Made by a program: the position numbers and the translations under genes
Shown: positions 56,943 through 64,000 of the stretch, one piece after another
Position numbering within the stretch: position 1 is the stretch's first letter
Layout of the letters: each line of letters opens with the position of its first letter
The notes under the pieces: model-generated
What the model was told of the DNA's origin: nothing
Database searches by the model: none
The model's input: the letters and a program-made list of their open reading frames with translations, nothing else
Source: Borrelia persica No12
GTDB lineage: Bacteria > Spirochaetota > Spirochaetia > Borreliales > Borreliaceae
Assembly: GCF_000500045.1 (NCBI RefSeq)
Contig: NZ_AYOT01000146.1
Span: forward strand, 310,001-374,000
DNA: 64,000 nt
Reading direction: 5' to 3'

Positions 56943-56971
56943 TAGACTTTTCTAAAAAAATTATGTAAAAT
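56943..56971 (+). promoter_or_regulatory. candidate promoter of fusA
   Basis: TAGACT (56943-56948), a 17-base spacer, and TAAAAT (56966-56971); the fusA start codon is 53 bases further. The hexamers match the consensus at four and five positions. Confidence 0.55.
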
Positions 56972-57023
56972 ATAAGAATAATTAGTGTTCTAAGTAATAT
57001 ACATGCAGGAGGAAAAGTATTCC

Positions 57024-59099
57024 ATGTACTATAAAAAATTGCGCAACATAGGTATTAGTGCTCATATTGATTCAGGAAAAACCACACTTACAGAACGTAT
57101 TCTTTTTTATTGTAACAAAATTCACGCTATTCATGAAGTTAAGGGAAAAGATGGGGTTGGAGCAACAATGGATTCAATGGAACTTGAAAAAGAACGAGGT
57201 ATCACAATTGCATCAGCTGCAACTCATGTTGAATGGAAAGATCATCCAATCAATATTATTGATACTCCAGGTCACGTTGATTTCACAATTGAAGTTGAAC
57301 GTTCGCTTAGAGTTCTAGATGGAGCAATACTTGTTCTTGATTCTGTTGCAGGTGTTCAATCTCAATCAATTACGGTCGACAGACAATTAAAAAGATATAA
57401 TGTACCGCGCCTTGCTTTCGTAAATAAATGTGATAAAACTGGAGCAAATCCTAGCAATGTCAAAGAACAACTTAAAGATAAACTTGGTTTAAACTCAGTA
57501 TTAATGCAAATCCCAATTGGACTTGAAGATAAACACATGGGAGTTGTTGACCTTGCTTTAATGAAAGCCTATTACTTTGAAGGTAAAGATGGAACAGAAA
57601 TTATAGAAAAAGAAATTCCTGCTGAATTACTAGATGAGGCTCAAGAAAAGCGTAAAATAATGCTTGATGCTCTCTCTGATTTTAATGACGAACTTATGGA
57701 ACTTCATATGGAAGGACAAGATGTAGCTTTAGAGACAATATACGATGCCATTAGAACAGGTACTCTATCTTTAAATCTTTGCCCTGTATTCATGGGTTCT
57801 GCTTATAAAAACAAAGGAGTGCAACTTTTACTTGATGCCGTAAATAGATTTTTACCTTCGCCTCATGACATTAAAAACACCGCACTTGATTTAAGTGCAA
57901 ATGAAAAAGAAATTGAACTTAAAACCGATGAAACATTACCAACTGTAGCATTGGCTTTTAAACTAGAAGATGGACAATACGGACAATTAACATATGTAAG
58001 AATATATCAAGGAGTCTTAAAAAAAGGTCAAGAATTAATAAATTCAAGAACCTCTAAAAAGTTTAAAGTTGGTAGACTTATTAGAATGCACGCCAATAAT
58101 ACAGAAGAAATTGAATTTGGAAGCAGTGGAGATATTGTAGCTTTATTTGGAATAGAATGTGCATCAGGAGATACATTCTGTGACCCTTCAATTAACTACT
58201 CAATGACATCAATGTACATTCCAGAACCAGTAATATCTCTTTCAATAAAACCCAAAGACAAAAAATCAGCTGACAATATGGCAAAAGCTCTTGGAAGATT
58301 TACCAAAGAAGATCCTACATTTAAAACTTATATAGATCCTGAATCAAAAGAAACAATCATACAAGGAATGGGTGAATTACATCTAGAAGTTTACATTGAA
58401 AGAATGAAAAGAGAATTTAAAGCAGAAGTTGAAACAGGAATACCTCAAGTAGCATACAGAGAAACCATTACAGAAAAAGCAGAATTTAATTATACACATA
58501 AAAAACAATCAGGAGGAGCAGGTCAATTTGGAAGGGTTGCTGGATTTATGGAGCCACTCGATACAGAAGAGCAAACTTACGAATTTGTCAACCTGATAAA
58601 AGGTGGAGTAATTCCAACAGAATATATCCCATCATGTGATAAAGGATTTCAAAAAGCTATGGAAAAGGGAACTTTAATTGGATTTCCAATTGTTGGAATT
58701 AAGGTCACAATTAATGATGGACAATATCACGTTGTTGACTCTTCAGACCTTGCATTCCAACTAGCAGCAATTGGAGCATTCAGAGAAGCTTACAACAAGG
58801 CAAAACCTACAATACTTGAACCAATAATGAAAGTAACTCTTGAAGGTCCAATTGAATTTCAAGGAAATATGTTTGGCCTCTTAAACCAAAGAAGAGGAAT
58901 AATTTTAGGCTCCGTTGAAGAGGGAACTTTTTCAAAAGTTGAAGCAGAAGTGCCATTAAGCGAAATGTTCGGGTTTTCAACCGTTTTAAGGTCATCTACA
59001 CAAGGAAAAGCTGAATTTTCAATGGAATTTTTAAGATACGGTAAAGTTCCAAATGCGATATTTAATGAACTATGTAAAAATTTTAATGAAAAAAAATAA
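57024..59099 (+). CDS. fusA: elongation factor G (translocase type)
   Basis: Ribosomal translocase GTPase, 691 residues. G motifs: [22 protein letters not shown]. The region [20 protein letters not shown] strongly resembles mitochondrial EF-G1; Borrelia has two EF-G proteins, one for translocation and one for recycling (from literature), and this sequence fits the translocation type. The start is ATG at 57024: AGGAGG lies at 57007-57012 inside the longer reading frame, 11 bases upstream. A BI-1 gene follows after 19 bases with its own GGAGG site. Confidence 0.95.
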   Translation: MYYKKLRNIGISAHIDSGKTTLTERILFYCNKIHAIHEVKGKDGVGATMDSMELEKERGITIASAATHVEWKDHPINIIDTPGHVDFTIEVERSLRVLDGAILVLDSVAGVQSQSITVDRQLKRYNVPRLAFVNKCDKTGANPSNVKEQLKDKLGLNSVLMQIPIGLEDKHMGVVDLALMKAYYFEGKDGTEIIEKEIPAELLDEAQEKRKIMLDALSDFNDELMELHMEGQDVALETIYDAIRTGTLSLNLCPVFMGSAYKNKGVQLLLDAVNRFLPSPHDIKNTALDLSANEKEIELKTDETLPTVALAFKLEDGQYGQLTYVRIYQGVLKKGQELINSRTSKKFKVGRLIRMHANNTEEIEFGSSGDIVALFGIECASGDTFCDPSINYSMTSMYIPEPVISLSIKPKDKKSADNMAKALGRFTKEDPTFKTYIDPESKETIIQGMGELHLEVYIERMKREFKAEVETGIPQVAYRETITEKAEFNYTHKKQSGGAGQFGRVAGFMEPLDTEEQTYEFVNLIKGGVIPTEYIPSCDKGFQKAMEKGTLIGFPIVGIKVTINDGQYHVVDSSDLAFQLAAIGAFREAYNKAKPTILEPIMKVTLEGPIEFQGNMFGLLNQRRGIILGSVEEGTFSKVEAEVPLSEMFGFSTVLRSSTQGKAEFSMEFLRYGKVPNAIFNELCKNFNEKK

Positions 59100-59118
59100 T
59101 AAATAAGGAGGAATAATC

Positions 59119-59814
59119 ATGTTTGAATTAACGCAAGATAAACAAGAAATAAAAATAAAAAATAAATTTCTGGCTCATGTTTTTGGATTAATGGCAGTTG
59201 GTCTTTTAATATCCGCAGTATTTGCATACATAACATCTGAAAATGCAATACTTAGAGCCATAGTATTCACAAATCCAATGTCATATATAGCAATATTACT
59301 TATACAATTTGGATTTGTTTACGCAATAAGTAGCGCAATTGAGAAAATATCAAGTAGCACAGCAACAGCGCTTTTTCTCACGTACTCAGCTTTAACAGGA
59401 GTAACACTATCATCTGTATTTATGATATATACTCAAGGTTCAATATTTTATACATTTGGAATTACGTCTTTAACTTTCCTTGCAATGTCATTTTATGGAC
59501 ATACAACAAATACAGATCTAACAAAAATGGGAAGCTATTTTATTATGGGATTATGGGGCATTATTATAGCATCTATATTTAACATATTCTTTAGAAGCTC
59601 AAGTCTTAACTTTTTAATATCAATTCTAGGCGTGATCTTGTTTACAGGACTTACAGCTTATGATGTTCAAAATATTTCTAGAATGGATAATATGTTAGAA
59701 GATGGTACTGAAATCAAAAATAGAATGGCAATTGTCGCTTCTTTAAAACTTTACTTAGATTTCATAAATCTATTCCTATATTTGCTAAGATTTTTGGGAC
59801 AAAGAAAAGATTAA
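59119..59814 (+). CDS. BI-1/YccA-family membrane protein
   Basis: 231 residues, about seven membrane segments, of the Bax-inhibitor-1 (TMBIM/YccA) family. The family signature is seen at TAYDVQNI and LYLDFINLFLYLLRFLG. In bacteria these proteins are linked to membrane protease FtsH control or calcium leak. It is cotranscribed with fusA (19-base gap with GGAGG) and followed by a terminator. Confidence 0.92.
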   Translation: MFELTQDKQEIKIKNKFLAHVFGLMAVGLLISAVFAYITSENAILRAIVFTNPMSYIAILLIQFGFVYAISSAIEKISSSTATALFLTYSALTGVTLSSVFMIYTQGSIFYTFGITSLTFLAMSFYGHTTNTDLTKMGSYFIMGLWGIIIASIFNIFFRSSSLNFLISILGVILFTGLTAYDVQNISRMDNMLEDGTEIKNRMAIVASLKLYLDFINLFLYLLRFLGQRKD

Positions 59815-59853
59815 AACCCAAAAATCAATAAACTAAACTTTAAATACAAAGCA

Positions 59854-59885
59854 AAAAATGAATGCTTATTTAAGCATTCATTTTT
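59854..59885 (+). terminator. intrinsic terminator after the BI-1 gene
   Basis: 14-bp perfect inverted repeat (59854-59867 with 59872-59885), four-base loop, ending in TTTTT. The next gene's AGGAG site starts one base after the U-tract, so termination and the next ribosome site are compressed into 40 bases. Confidence 0.88.
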
Positions 59886-59895
59886 AGGAGATAAA

Positions 59896-60246
59896 TTGAG
59901 TATAGATACTCTAGAATTTGAAGAACACAATATCCAAAATGTTATAAAGAATAATTTTAACTTTGAAGGATATATAGAAAGTAATAAACCAATAGTTATT
60001 GAAGGAACACTTAAAGGACTTATAAATTCTACAAGTTCAATATACTTACGAGAAAAAGCTTATGTAGAGGCAGAAATTAAATGTAATAACTTTTTAAATC
60101 ATGGTACAATAAAAGGCAATGTAGAGGCTCTAGAAACAATCAAAATCTACAAAACTGGCAAATTAACTGGTAACATTAAAACCAAAGAACTCTTCATAGA
60201 CTCAGGAGCCTTATTTAATGGAAATTGCGAAATGGAGACAAAATGA
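59896..60246 (+). CDS. bactofilin
   Basis: 116-residue cytoskeletal protein. The central ~85 residues repeat a short beta-strand pattern (GYIESNKPIVIEGTLKGLI, EAEIKCNNFLNHGTIKGNV, TGNIKTKEL) of the bactofilin beta-helix. Bactofilins polymerise without nucleotide and are used in cell shape and polar organisation. The start is TTG at 59896 with AGGAG five bases upstream. Its stop overlaps the next ATG (ATGA). Confidence 0.88.
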   Translation: MSIDTLEFEEHNIQNVIKNNFNFEGYIESNKPIVIEGTLKGLINSTSSIYLREKAYVEAEIKCNNFLNHGTIKGNVEALETIKIYKTGKLTGNIKTKELFIDSGALFNGNCEMETK

Positions 60247-60893
60247 CAAATAAATATTTTGACTCAAAACCAAAAATGATTTTTATATTACTACTATCAC
60301 TCATAAATCCAATAAGAATACAAGCACAAACACAAGAAGACTCTCTTTTACTCTACAGACAAGGTAAATTCCAAGAAGCAATTATAAATACCCAAAATGA
60401 AATAAAACATAATCCAAATAATCTAGATGCAAGAGTAATACTTATATGGAGTTTAATAACAACAGGAGAATATAAAAAAGCTGAACTAGAAGCCATGAAA
60501 GGACTTGAAATAAAGAAACATGATTCAAGAATAATTCAAGCATTGGGAGAAACTTATTTTTTTCAAGGACAATATAAAAATGCTCTTAATTATTTCCAAA
60601 AATACATTGCTCTTGAAGCCCATGGAGCACGAATAGCTAAAGTATATCTTTTAAGTGCAGATTCTTTTTATAAACTTGAAAGATACAATGAAGCCGATTT
60701 TGCATACGAAAATGCATTAAGATTCCTTCCAAATAATCAAAATATACTATTAAAACTTGCAAAAGCAAGAATCAATGCAAAAAATAAAATCCTAGCAAAA
60801 GAAACTTTAACAAAATTATTGACATTAAATCCTAACCACTTAGAAGCAAAAAATCTACTACAAAAAATAGAAAAAAATGAAAACAATTCTTGA
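60243..60893 (+). CDS. TPR-repeat exported protein
   Basis: 216 residues from the ATG at 60243, which overlaps the bactofilin stop (GGAGA about six bases upstream). A hydrophobic segment (residues 12-24) followed by QAQ looks like a signal peptide. Four to five TPR units follow (SLLLYRQGKFQEAIINTQ, TGEYKKAELEAMKGL, GQYKNALNYFQKY, LERYNEADFAYENAL). A periplasmic scaffold that may act with the bactofilin is inferred from the overlap. Confidence 0.85.
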   Translation: MTNKYFDSKPKMIFILLLSLINPIRIQAQTQEDSLLLYRQGKFQEAIINTQNEIKHNPNNLDARVILIWSLITTGEYKKAELEAMKGLEIKKHDSRIIQALGETYFFQGQYKNALNYFQKYIALEAHGARIAKVYLLSADSFYKLERYNEADFAYENALRFLPNNQNILLKLAKARINAKNKILAKETLTKLLTLNPNHLEAKNLLQKIEKNENNS

Positions 60894-60918
60894 CATTATA
60901 TCTTTAAGCATTTATTCT
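60890..60918 (+). promoter_or_regulatory. promoter of tRNA-Lys(CTT)
   Basis: TTGACA (60890-60895, overlapping the TPR gene's stop codon), a 17-base spacer, and TATTCT (60913-60918). The predicted start is about 15 bases before the tRNA. Confidence 0.65.
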
Positions 60919-60940
60919 ATTTATTAGTTTGCATAAATAA

Positions 60941-61013
60941 GGGCTGCTAGCTCAGGTGGTAGAGCATCGGATTCTTAACCCGCAGGTCACAGGTTCGAGT
61001 CCTGTGCAGCTCA
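60941..61013 (+). tRNA. tRNA-Lys (anticodon CTT)
   Basis: 73 bases: acceptor GGGCTGC pairs with GCAGCTC (one G-U), D-arm GCTC/GAGC, anticodon loop TTCTTAA giving CTT for AAG codons, T-arm ACAGG/CCTGT with TTCGAGT. The anticodon stem has only three Watson-Crick pairs (28-42, 29-41, 30-40); 27-43 is T-C and 31-39 is A-C. CCA not encoded. Confidence 0.92.
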
Positions 61014-61044
61014 TGAATGATGATAATTGATCTATCTTATGATA

Positions 61045-61073
61045 TTGACATTATCTAAGATAAATGGTATTAT
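61045..61073 (+). promoter_or_regulatory. promoter of tRNA-Lys(TTT)-tRNA-Glu
   Basis: TTGACA (61045-61050), a 17-base spacer, and TATTAT (61068-61073), 26 bases before the tRNA. Eleven of twelve consensus positions match. Confidence 0.8.
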
Positions 61074-61099
61074 TACATTTGGTAGATCCGATTTTTAGT

Positions 61100-61172
61100 G
61101 GGCTCATAGCTCAGCTGGTAGAGCATCGCCCTTTTAAGGCGAGGGTCGTAGGTTCAAACCCTACTGAGCTCA
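61100..61172 (+). tRNA. tRNA-Lys (anticodon TTT)
   Basis: 73 bases: acceptor GGGCTCA/TGAGCTC, D-arm GCTC/GAGC, anticodon stem TCGCC/GGCGA fully paired with loop CTTTTAA (TTT), T-loop TTCAAAC. CCA not encoded. Confidence 0.96.
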
Positions 61173-61179
61173 ATTTTTT

Positions 61180-61252
61180 GTCCTCTTCGTCTAGTGGCCC
61201 AGGACTCCAGGTTTTCATCCTGGCAACAGGGGTTCGATTCCCCTAGAGGATG
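61180..61252 (+). tRNA. tRNA-Glu (anticodon TTC)
   Basis: 73 bases: acceptor GTCCTCT/AGAGGAT with a G-U at position 1, anticodon stem CCAGG/CCTGG with loop TTTTCAT (TTC), T-arm AGGGG/CCCCT. Discriminator G. It lies 7 bases after tRNA-Lys, so the two are one transcript. Confidence 0.96.
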
Positions 61253-61267
61253 TAAAATTTGCTAAAT

Positions 61268-61297
61268 TTGTACTTATTACATTCTTGTCCTTATAAT
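61268..61297 (+). promoter_or_regulatory. candidate promoter just upstream of the HExxH gene
   Basis: TTGTAC (61268-61273), an 18-base spacer, and a perfect TATAAT (61292-61297). The ATG of the next gene starts only seven bases after the -10 hexamer, so the mRNA may be leaderless. Confidence 0.55.
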
Positions 61298-61304
61298 ATG
61301 TATA

Positions 61305-62738
61305 ATGAAAGGAATTTTAACAATATTAATATTCTTAATAAATCTCTACTCAGTTAATGCAACTAACGATAAAAAAAAATACATAGTAATCAATAACAAA
61401 CAAATAATATACTATAATAAAGACGAATTAGACCATCTTACACTAAGTCTCAAGATTAATAAGAATGCAAACATAAAAATCAACACGCAAAACAAAAATT
61501 ACTCTTACAATATCCCCAAAATCATCAACAAGGATGAAACAATGACATTACAAATCCAAATAAGTAATGTCAAATCAATCAATTTCAATAATATTGAAAT
61601 AAAAAAACATCATATCCAAACAAAAAAAATAGACCCCCAAAAATTCAACATATTAATTGATCAAAATGGATATTCTATTAGCTTTAATCTCAATGAAAAC
61701 ATGTTTCCCATAATAGGTTTTAAATCAGAAAAAACAATATTAAATCCCATAATAACAAATTTATATTCAGAAAAAGAATGTCAAAAAATAGTACTCTCTA
61801 ATCACATCAAGTACACATCACTAGAGAATCAAAATGATGAAATACAATTTACTAAAAACAACAATATGATTCACATAAATGAAATTGGATATATCAATAT
61901 GAATAATTATCATGAAATAAACAAACCAATAAATGCAGACATAAAATTCATTTTTAACTACAAAAAAGAAAATTACAGAAGAGATTCATTTGAATTTTTC
62001 AATTTAATAGCAAACCCCAATATATATGTAATAAAATTCAAAACATTACACGATCAATCCTTAATGTTGAAAAGAATGGCATTTTTTGTAGAAAAAAAAG
62101 AATTTAAAGGCAAATTATTATCAAATGAAGAACTAGAAAATAAAGTAGGATGGGGTGGTCACGACTACAAACTTAAAGACATAATTACATTTTTTAATGA
62201 AGCAGAAAAATTAGATTTCAAATTAAATAAAGAAGAAATAATCTTAAAAAACTTAATTATGACTAACAAATTAGCACATATTGAAAACAATACAATAAAA
62301 ATCAAAAACAAATCAAAAAATACCGCATTTGCAACTTATTCTGAAGATGAAACTATGCCAAAAACAGCTCAAATGAGAATCTTTATGCATGAGCTGTTAC
62401 ACATGCACTTTTTTACAGACAATAATTTTAACAAAGCAATTGTCAATTTCTGGCATAAACATATCTCACCAAATGATAAGAAATTATGGATTTATTTTTT
62501 AGATAATAGCAATTATGATGTCACATTGAATGATTTAGTAATAAATGAATTTTATGCATACACAACTGCACTTCCAAAAGAAAAGATTGCAGATTATCTA
62601 ATTAACACCAAATATTTTCCCAAAACTTTAACTAAAAAATATGAAAAATGGGTCACAAAACTAGAAAAATTATTATGGAAAGCAAAAGGATTAATAGCTG
62701 GAGAACTATCAATCCTTTTCGAAGACAAATTCAATTAA
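61305..62738 (+). CDS. exported protein with HExxH metalloprotease motif
   Basis: 477 residues. A signal peptide ends near VNA (residues 17-19). The first ~290 residues are strand-rich with no family recognised. In the C-terminal part HELLH (362-366) is the classic HExxH zinc site on a helix, and NEFYAY has E415, about 50 residues later, suiting a gluzincin third ligand. No catalytic Tyr/His is assignable by eye. No ribosome site is visible. It is adjacent and convergent to an M16 peptidase gene. A periplasmic metallopeptidase is inferred. Confidence 0.78.
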   Translation: MKGILTILIFLINLYSVNATNDKKKYIVINNKQIIYYNKDELDHLTLSLKINKNANIKINTQNKNYSYNIPKIINKDETMTLQIQISNVKSINFNNIEIKKHHIQTKKIDPQKFNILIDQNGYSISFNLNENMFPIIGFKSEKTILNPIITNLYSEKECQKIVLSNHIKYTSLENQNDEIQFTKNNNMIHINEIGYINMNNYHEINKPINADIKFIFNYKKENYRRDSFEFFNLIANPNIYVIKFKTLHDQSLMLKRMAFFVEKKEFKGKLLSNEELENKVGWGGHDYKLKDIITFFNEAEKLDFKLNKEEIILKNLIMTNKLAHIENNTIKIKNKSKNTAFATYSEDETMPKTAQMRIFMHELLHMHFFTDNNFNKAIVNFWHKHISPNDKKLWIYFLDNSNYDVTLNDLVINEFYAYTTALPKEKIADYLINTKYFPKTLTKKYEKWVTKLEKLLWKAKGLIAGELSILFEDKFN

Positions 62739-62761
62739 AAGGCAAAATGATATGCCAAAAA

Positions 62762-64000
62762 TTACTGCTCCTTTTCTGGGATCAACACAATTTCTGTACC
62801 TTTCTTAAAATCGATCTTCTTAAATAACGCATTAATTTCATCTTTATTTAAATTATTTTCAATAAATTCATTACTAAAAGTATCTATAAAAGAATCATGC
62901 AAAATAAATGAATTTGACAAATTTCTAATCCAATAAGAATTGGATTCAGAGCTAATACTATTATTTTTAATAATATTTTTCTTAACATAATCAAAATCAG
63001 TATCTAGAAAATCTATTTTTTGCTTTTCCAAAATATAATCATTAACAGACCTTAAAACACTGTCTAAAGCCTTAGGCTCAACTGTAAAGTAGACAACAAT
63101 AGAACCATCTGACTCAGAATTTCTCTTAACTGAATAATCAAAATATGAACTTATAGTATAAACACTAGACTGCTCTCTTCTAATAGTTTTAACAAGATCA
63201 TCACTTAAAAGAGATGCCAAAGCTTTATAATTTATAACATCCCTAGGAGTATAATTAAACTTAAAAGGATACACAATGCATGCAATACTACTTGAACCCT
63301 CACTACTTAAATTCTCAATTCTTCTGACAACTATTCTATCTGTACTCTTGCTATAAGAATAATCTAAGTCTCTAAATTCATTCAACTTTTTAGAACTTAA
63401 ATTACCTAAATACTTACTTGCAAGTTTTTTGATTGTATCTAAGTCAACATCTCCAACAAAAATAAATTTAAAGTTGTCTGCATAAGTAAATCTCTTTTTA
63501 TAAAAATTCAAAAGAATATCCTTTGATACATTTTGTAAATCAGATTCCTGAATATCTCTCAAACGATAATCATCATTGCTATAAAATTTTCTAATAGCAT
63601 TAGAGAAAAGATAATCAGCATTATATTTCCGACTCTTAATTGTTTCTCTCGTTTCATCAATAACAGTTTGCAAAATAACATCATCTATCTTGACTTCATT
63701 AAATGTAAAATATATAAGCTCAAATAAAGTCTCAAGATCCTTAGTATCAGCACTACCCTCAATTTGTGACATCCGATCACCAACGAATGGTCTTAAACTT
63801 ACAACTTTATCTGATAAATATCTTTCAACTTGCAGATTAGAATAATCGCCATACCCTGATTTAGAAACTATTCCTGCAGCCAAAGATAAAACGGGAATCA
63901 ATTCTACATCTTCAGCCAATAAACCACCCCAAGACATCGCACTAAATGAAACTACATTTTTTTTACTCTCATTATGCTTAAAATAAACTTCAACTCCATT
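62762..64000 (-). CDS. M16-family zinc peptidase (pitrilysin-like), 5' end outside window
   Basis: The last ~412 residues of an M16 peptidase; the frame continues past 64000, so the start and the HxxEH active-site domain are not visible. The visible part contains repeats of the M16 alpha/beta fold: a region with LLNFYKKRFTYADNFKFIFVGDV (the peptidase-inactive domain pattern), then LVKTIRREQSSVYTISSYF, which is the R/Y substrate-binding block. Full-length relatives have about 930 residues. It converges on the HExxH protein gene. Confidence 0.9.
   Translation of the reverse strand, partial: NGVEVYFKHNESKKNVVSFSAMSWGGLLAEDVELIPVLSLAAGIVSKSGYGDYSNLQVERYLSDKVVSLRPFVGDRMSQIEGSADTKDLETLFELIYFTFNEVKIDDVILQTVIDETRETIKSRKYNADYLFSNAIRKFYSNDDYRLRDIQESDLQNVSKDILLNFYKKRFTYADNFKFIFVGDVDLDTIKKLASKYLGNLSSKKLNEFRDLDYSYSKSTDRIVVRRIENLSSEGSSSIACIVYPFKFNYTPRDVINYKALASLLSDDLVKTIRREQSSVYTISSYFDYSVKRNSESDGSIVVYFTVEPKALDSVLRSVNDYILEKQKIDFLDTDFDYVKKNIIKNNSISSESNSYWIRNLSNSFILHDSFIDTFSNEFIENNLNKDEINALFKKIDFKKGTEIVLIPEKEQ

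Noticed and set aside
61064-61246. 60-codon open frame across the tRNA cluster
   Set aside because: It runs through two tRNA genes whose structure explains the sequence.
62739-62761. GGCA...TGCC hairpin between the convergent HExxH and M16 genes
   Set aside because: Only four base pairs are certain; it may be a bidirectional terminator but cannot be supported.

Overview
The window is a stretch of a Borreliaceae (Lyme or relapsing-fever Borrelia) linear chromosome. It is very A+T rich, tightly packed, and carries the spirochaete set cheW2-STAS-cheA1-cheB2-orf-cheY2, a ptsH-ptsI-crr operon, FemAB, a mitochondrial-EFG1-like EF-G and many Borrelia-only outer-membrane proteins. Gene order matches, from memory, the B. 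burgdorferi B31 block from about BB0587 down to BB0536, read in reverse. I cannot tell from sequence alone which Borrelia clade it is. No rRNA, CRISPR, insertion sequence, prophage or origin was found.

Layout. 0.1-9.3 kb: metG, femAB-like, murD, a MATE exporter, an M15 carboxypeptidase and recG (tRNA charging, cell wall, repair). 9.3-17.1 kb: a YggT protein, dnaE, a soluble MCP, a nuclease-like protein and pyrG. 17.3-22.7 kb: an ABC transporter, a GT2 glycosyltransferase, pyrH with tRNA-Leu, and a PepV-like dipeptidase. 22.7-29.1 kb: the cheA1 chemotaxis operon. 29.1-31.7 kb: a decayed gene, a perfect hairpin and three tandem paralogous secreted or outer-membrane proteins. 31.7-37.7 kb: gnd, htpG, crr-ptsI-ptsH. 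37.8-41.0 kb: three overlapping 'hypothetical' genes that read as a degenerate molybdenum-hydroxylase (xanthine dehydrogenase / CO dehydrogenase) L-S-M operon. 41.3-45.5 kb: a heptad-repeat surface or periplasmic protein and ligA. 45.7-50.9 kb: cheY1-fliS-orf-polA-coaE-SPOR, an overlapping operon. 50.9-56.6 kb: an FGGY kinase, prs, two paralogous beta-barrel proteins, a TPR lipoprotein and a KTSC protein. 57.0-64 kb: fusA, a BI-1 protein, a bactofilin, a TPR protein, tRNA-Lys/Lys/Glu, an HExxH protein and an M16 peptidase cut by the window end.

How it fits together: the ordinary genes serve replication and repair (dnaE, polA, ligA, recG), nucleotide supply (pyrG, pyrH, prs), sugar uptake and the pentose pathway (PTS, gnd), peptidoglycan (murD, FemAB, M15, SPOR, bactofilin) and motility signalling (two CheY, CheA1, CheB2, CheW2, MCP, FliS). 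Plus-strand genes are A-rich and encode Lys/Asn/Ile-rich proteins; minus-strand genes are T/G-rich and encode Phe/Val/Asp-rich proteins. This is the replication-strand bias known in Borrelia and implies a fork entering from the high-coordinate end.

Most interesting: the cofactor-stripped molybdenum-hydroxylase-like operon at 37.8-41.0 kb. Second: a frameshifted gene remnant and an 18-bp perfect hairpin at 29.4-29.7 kb.
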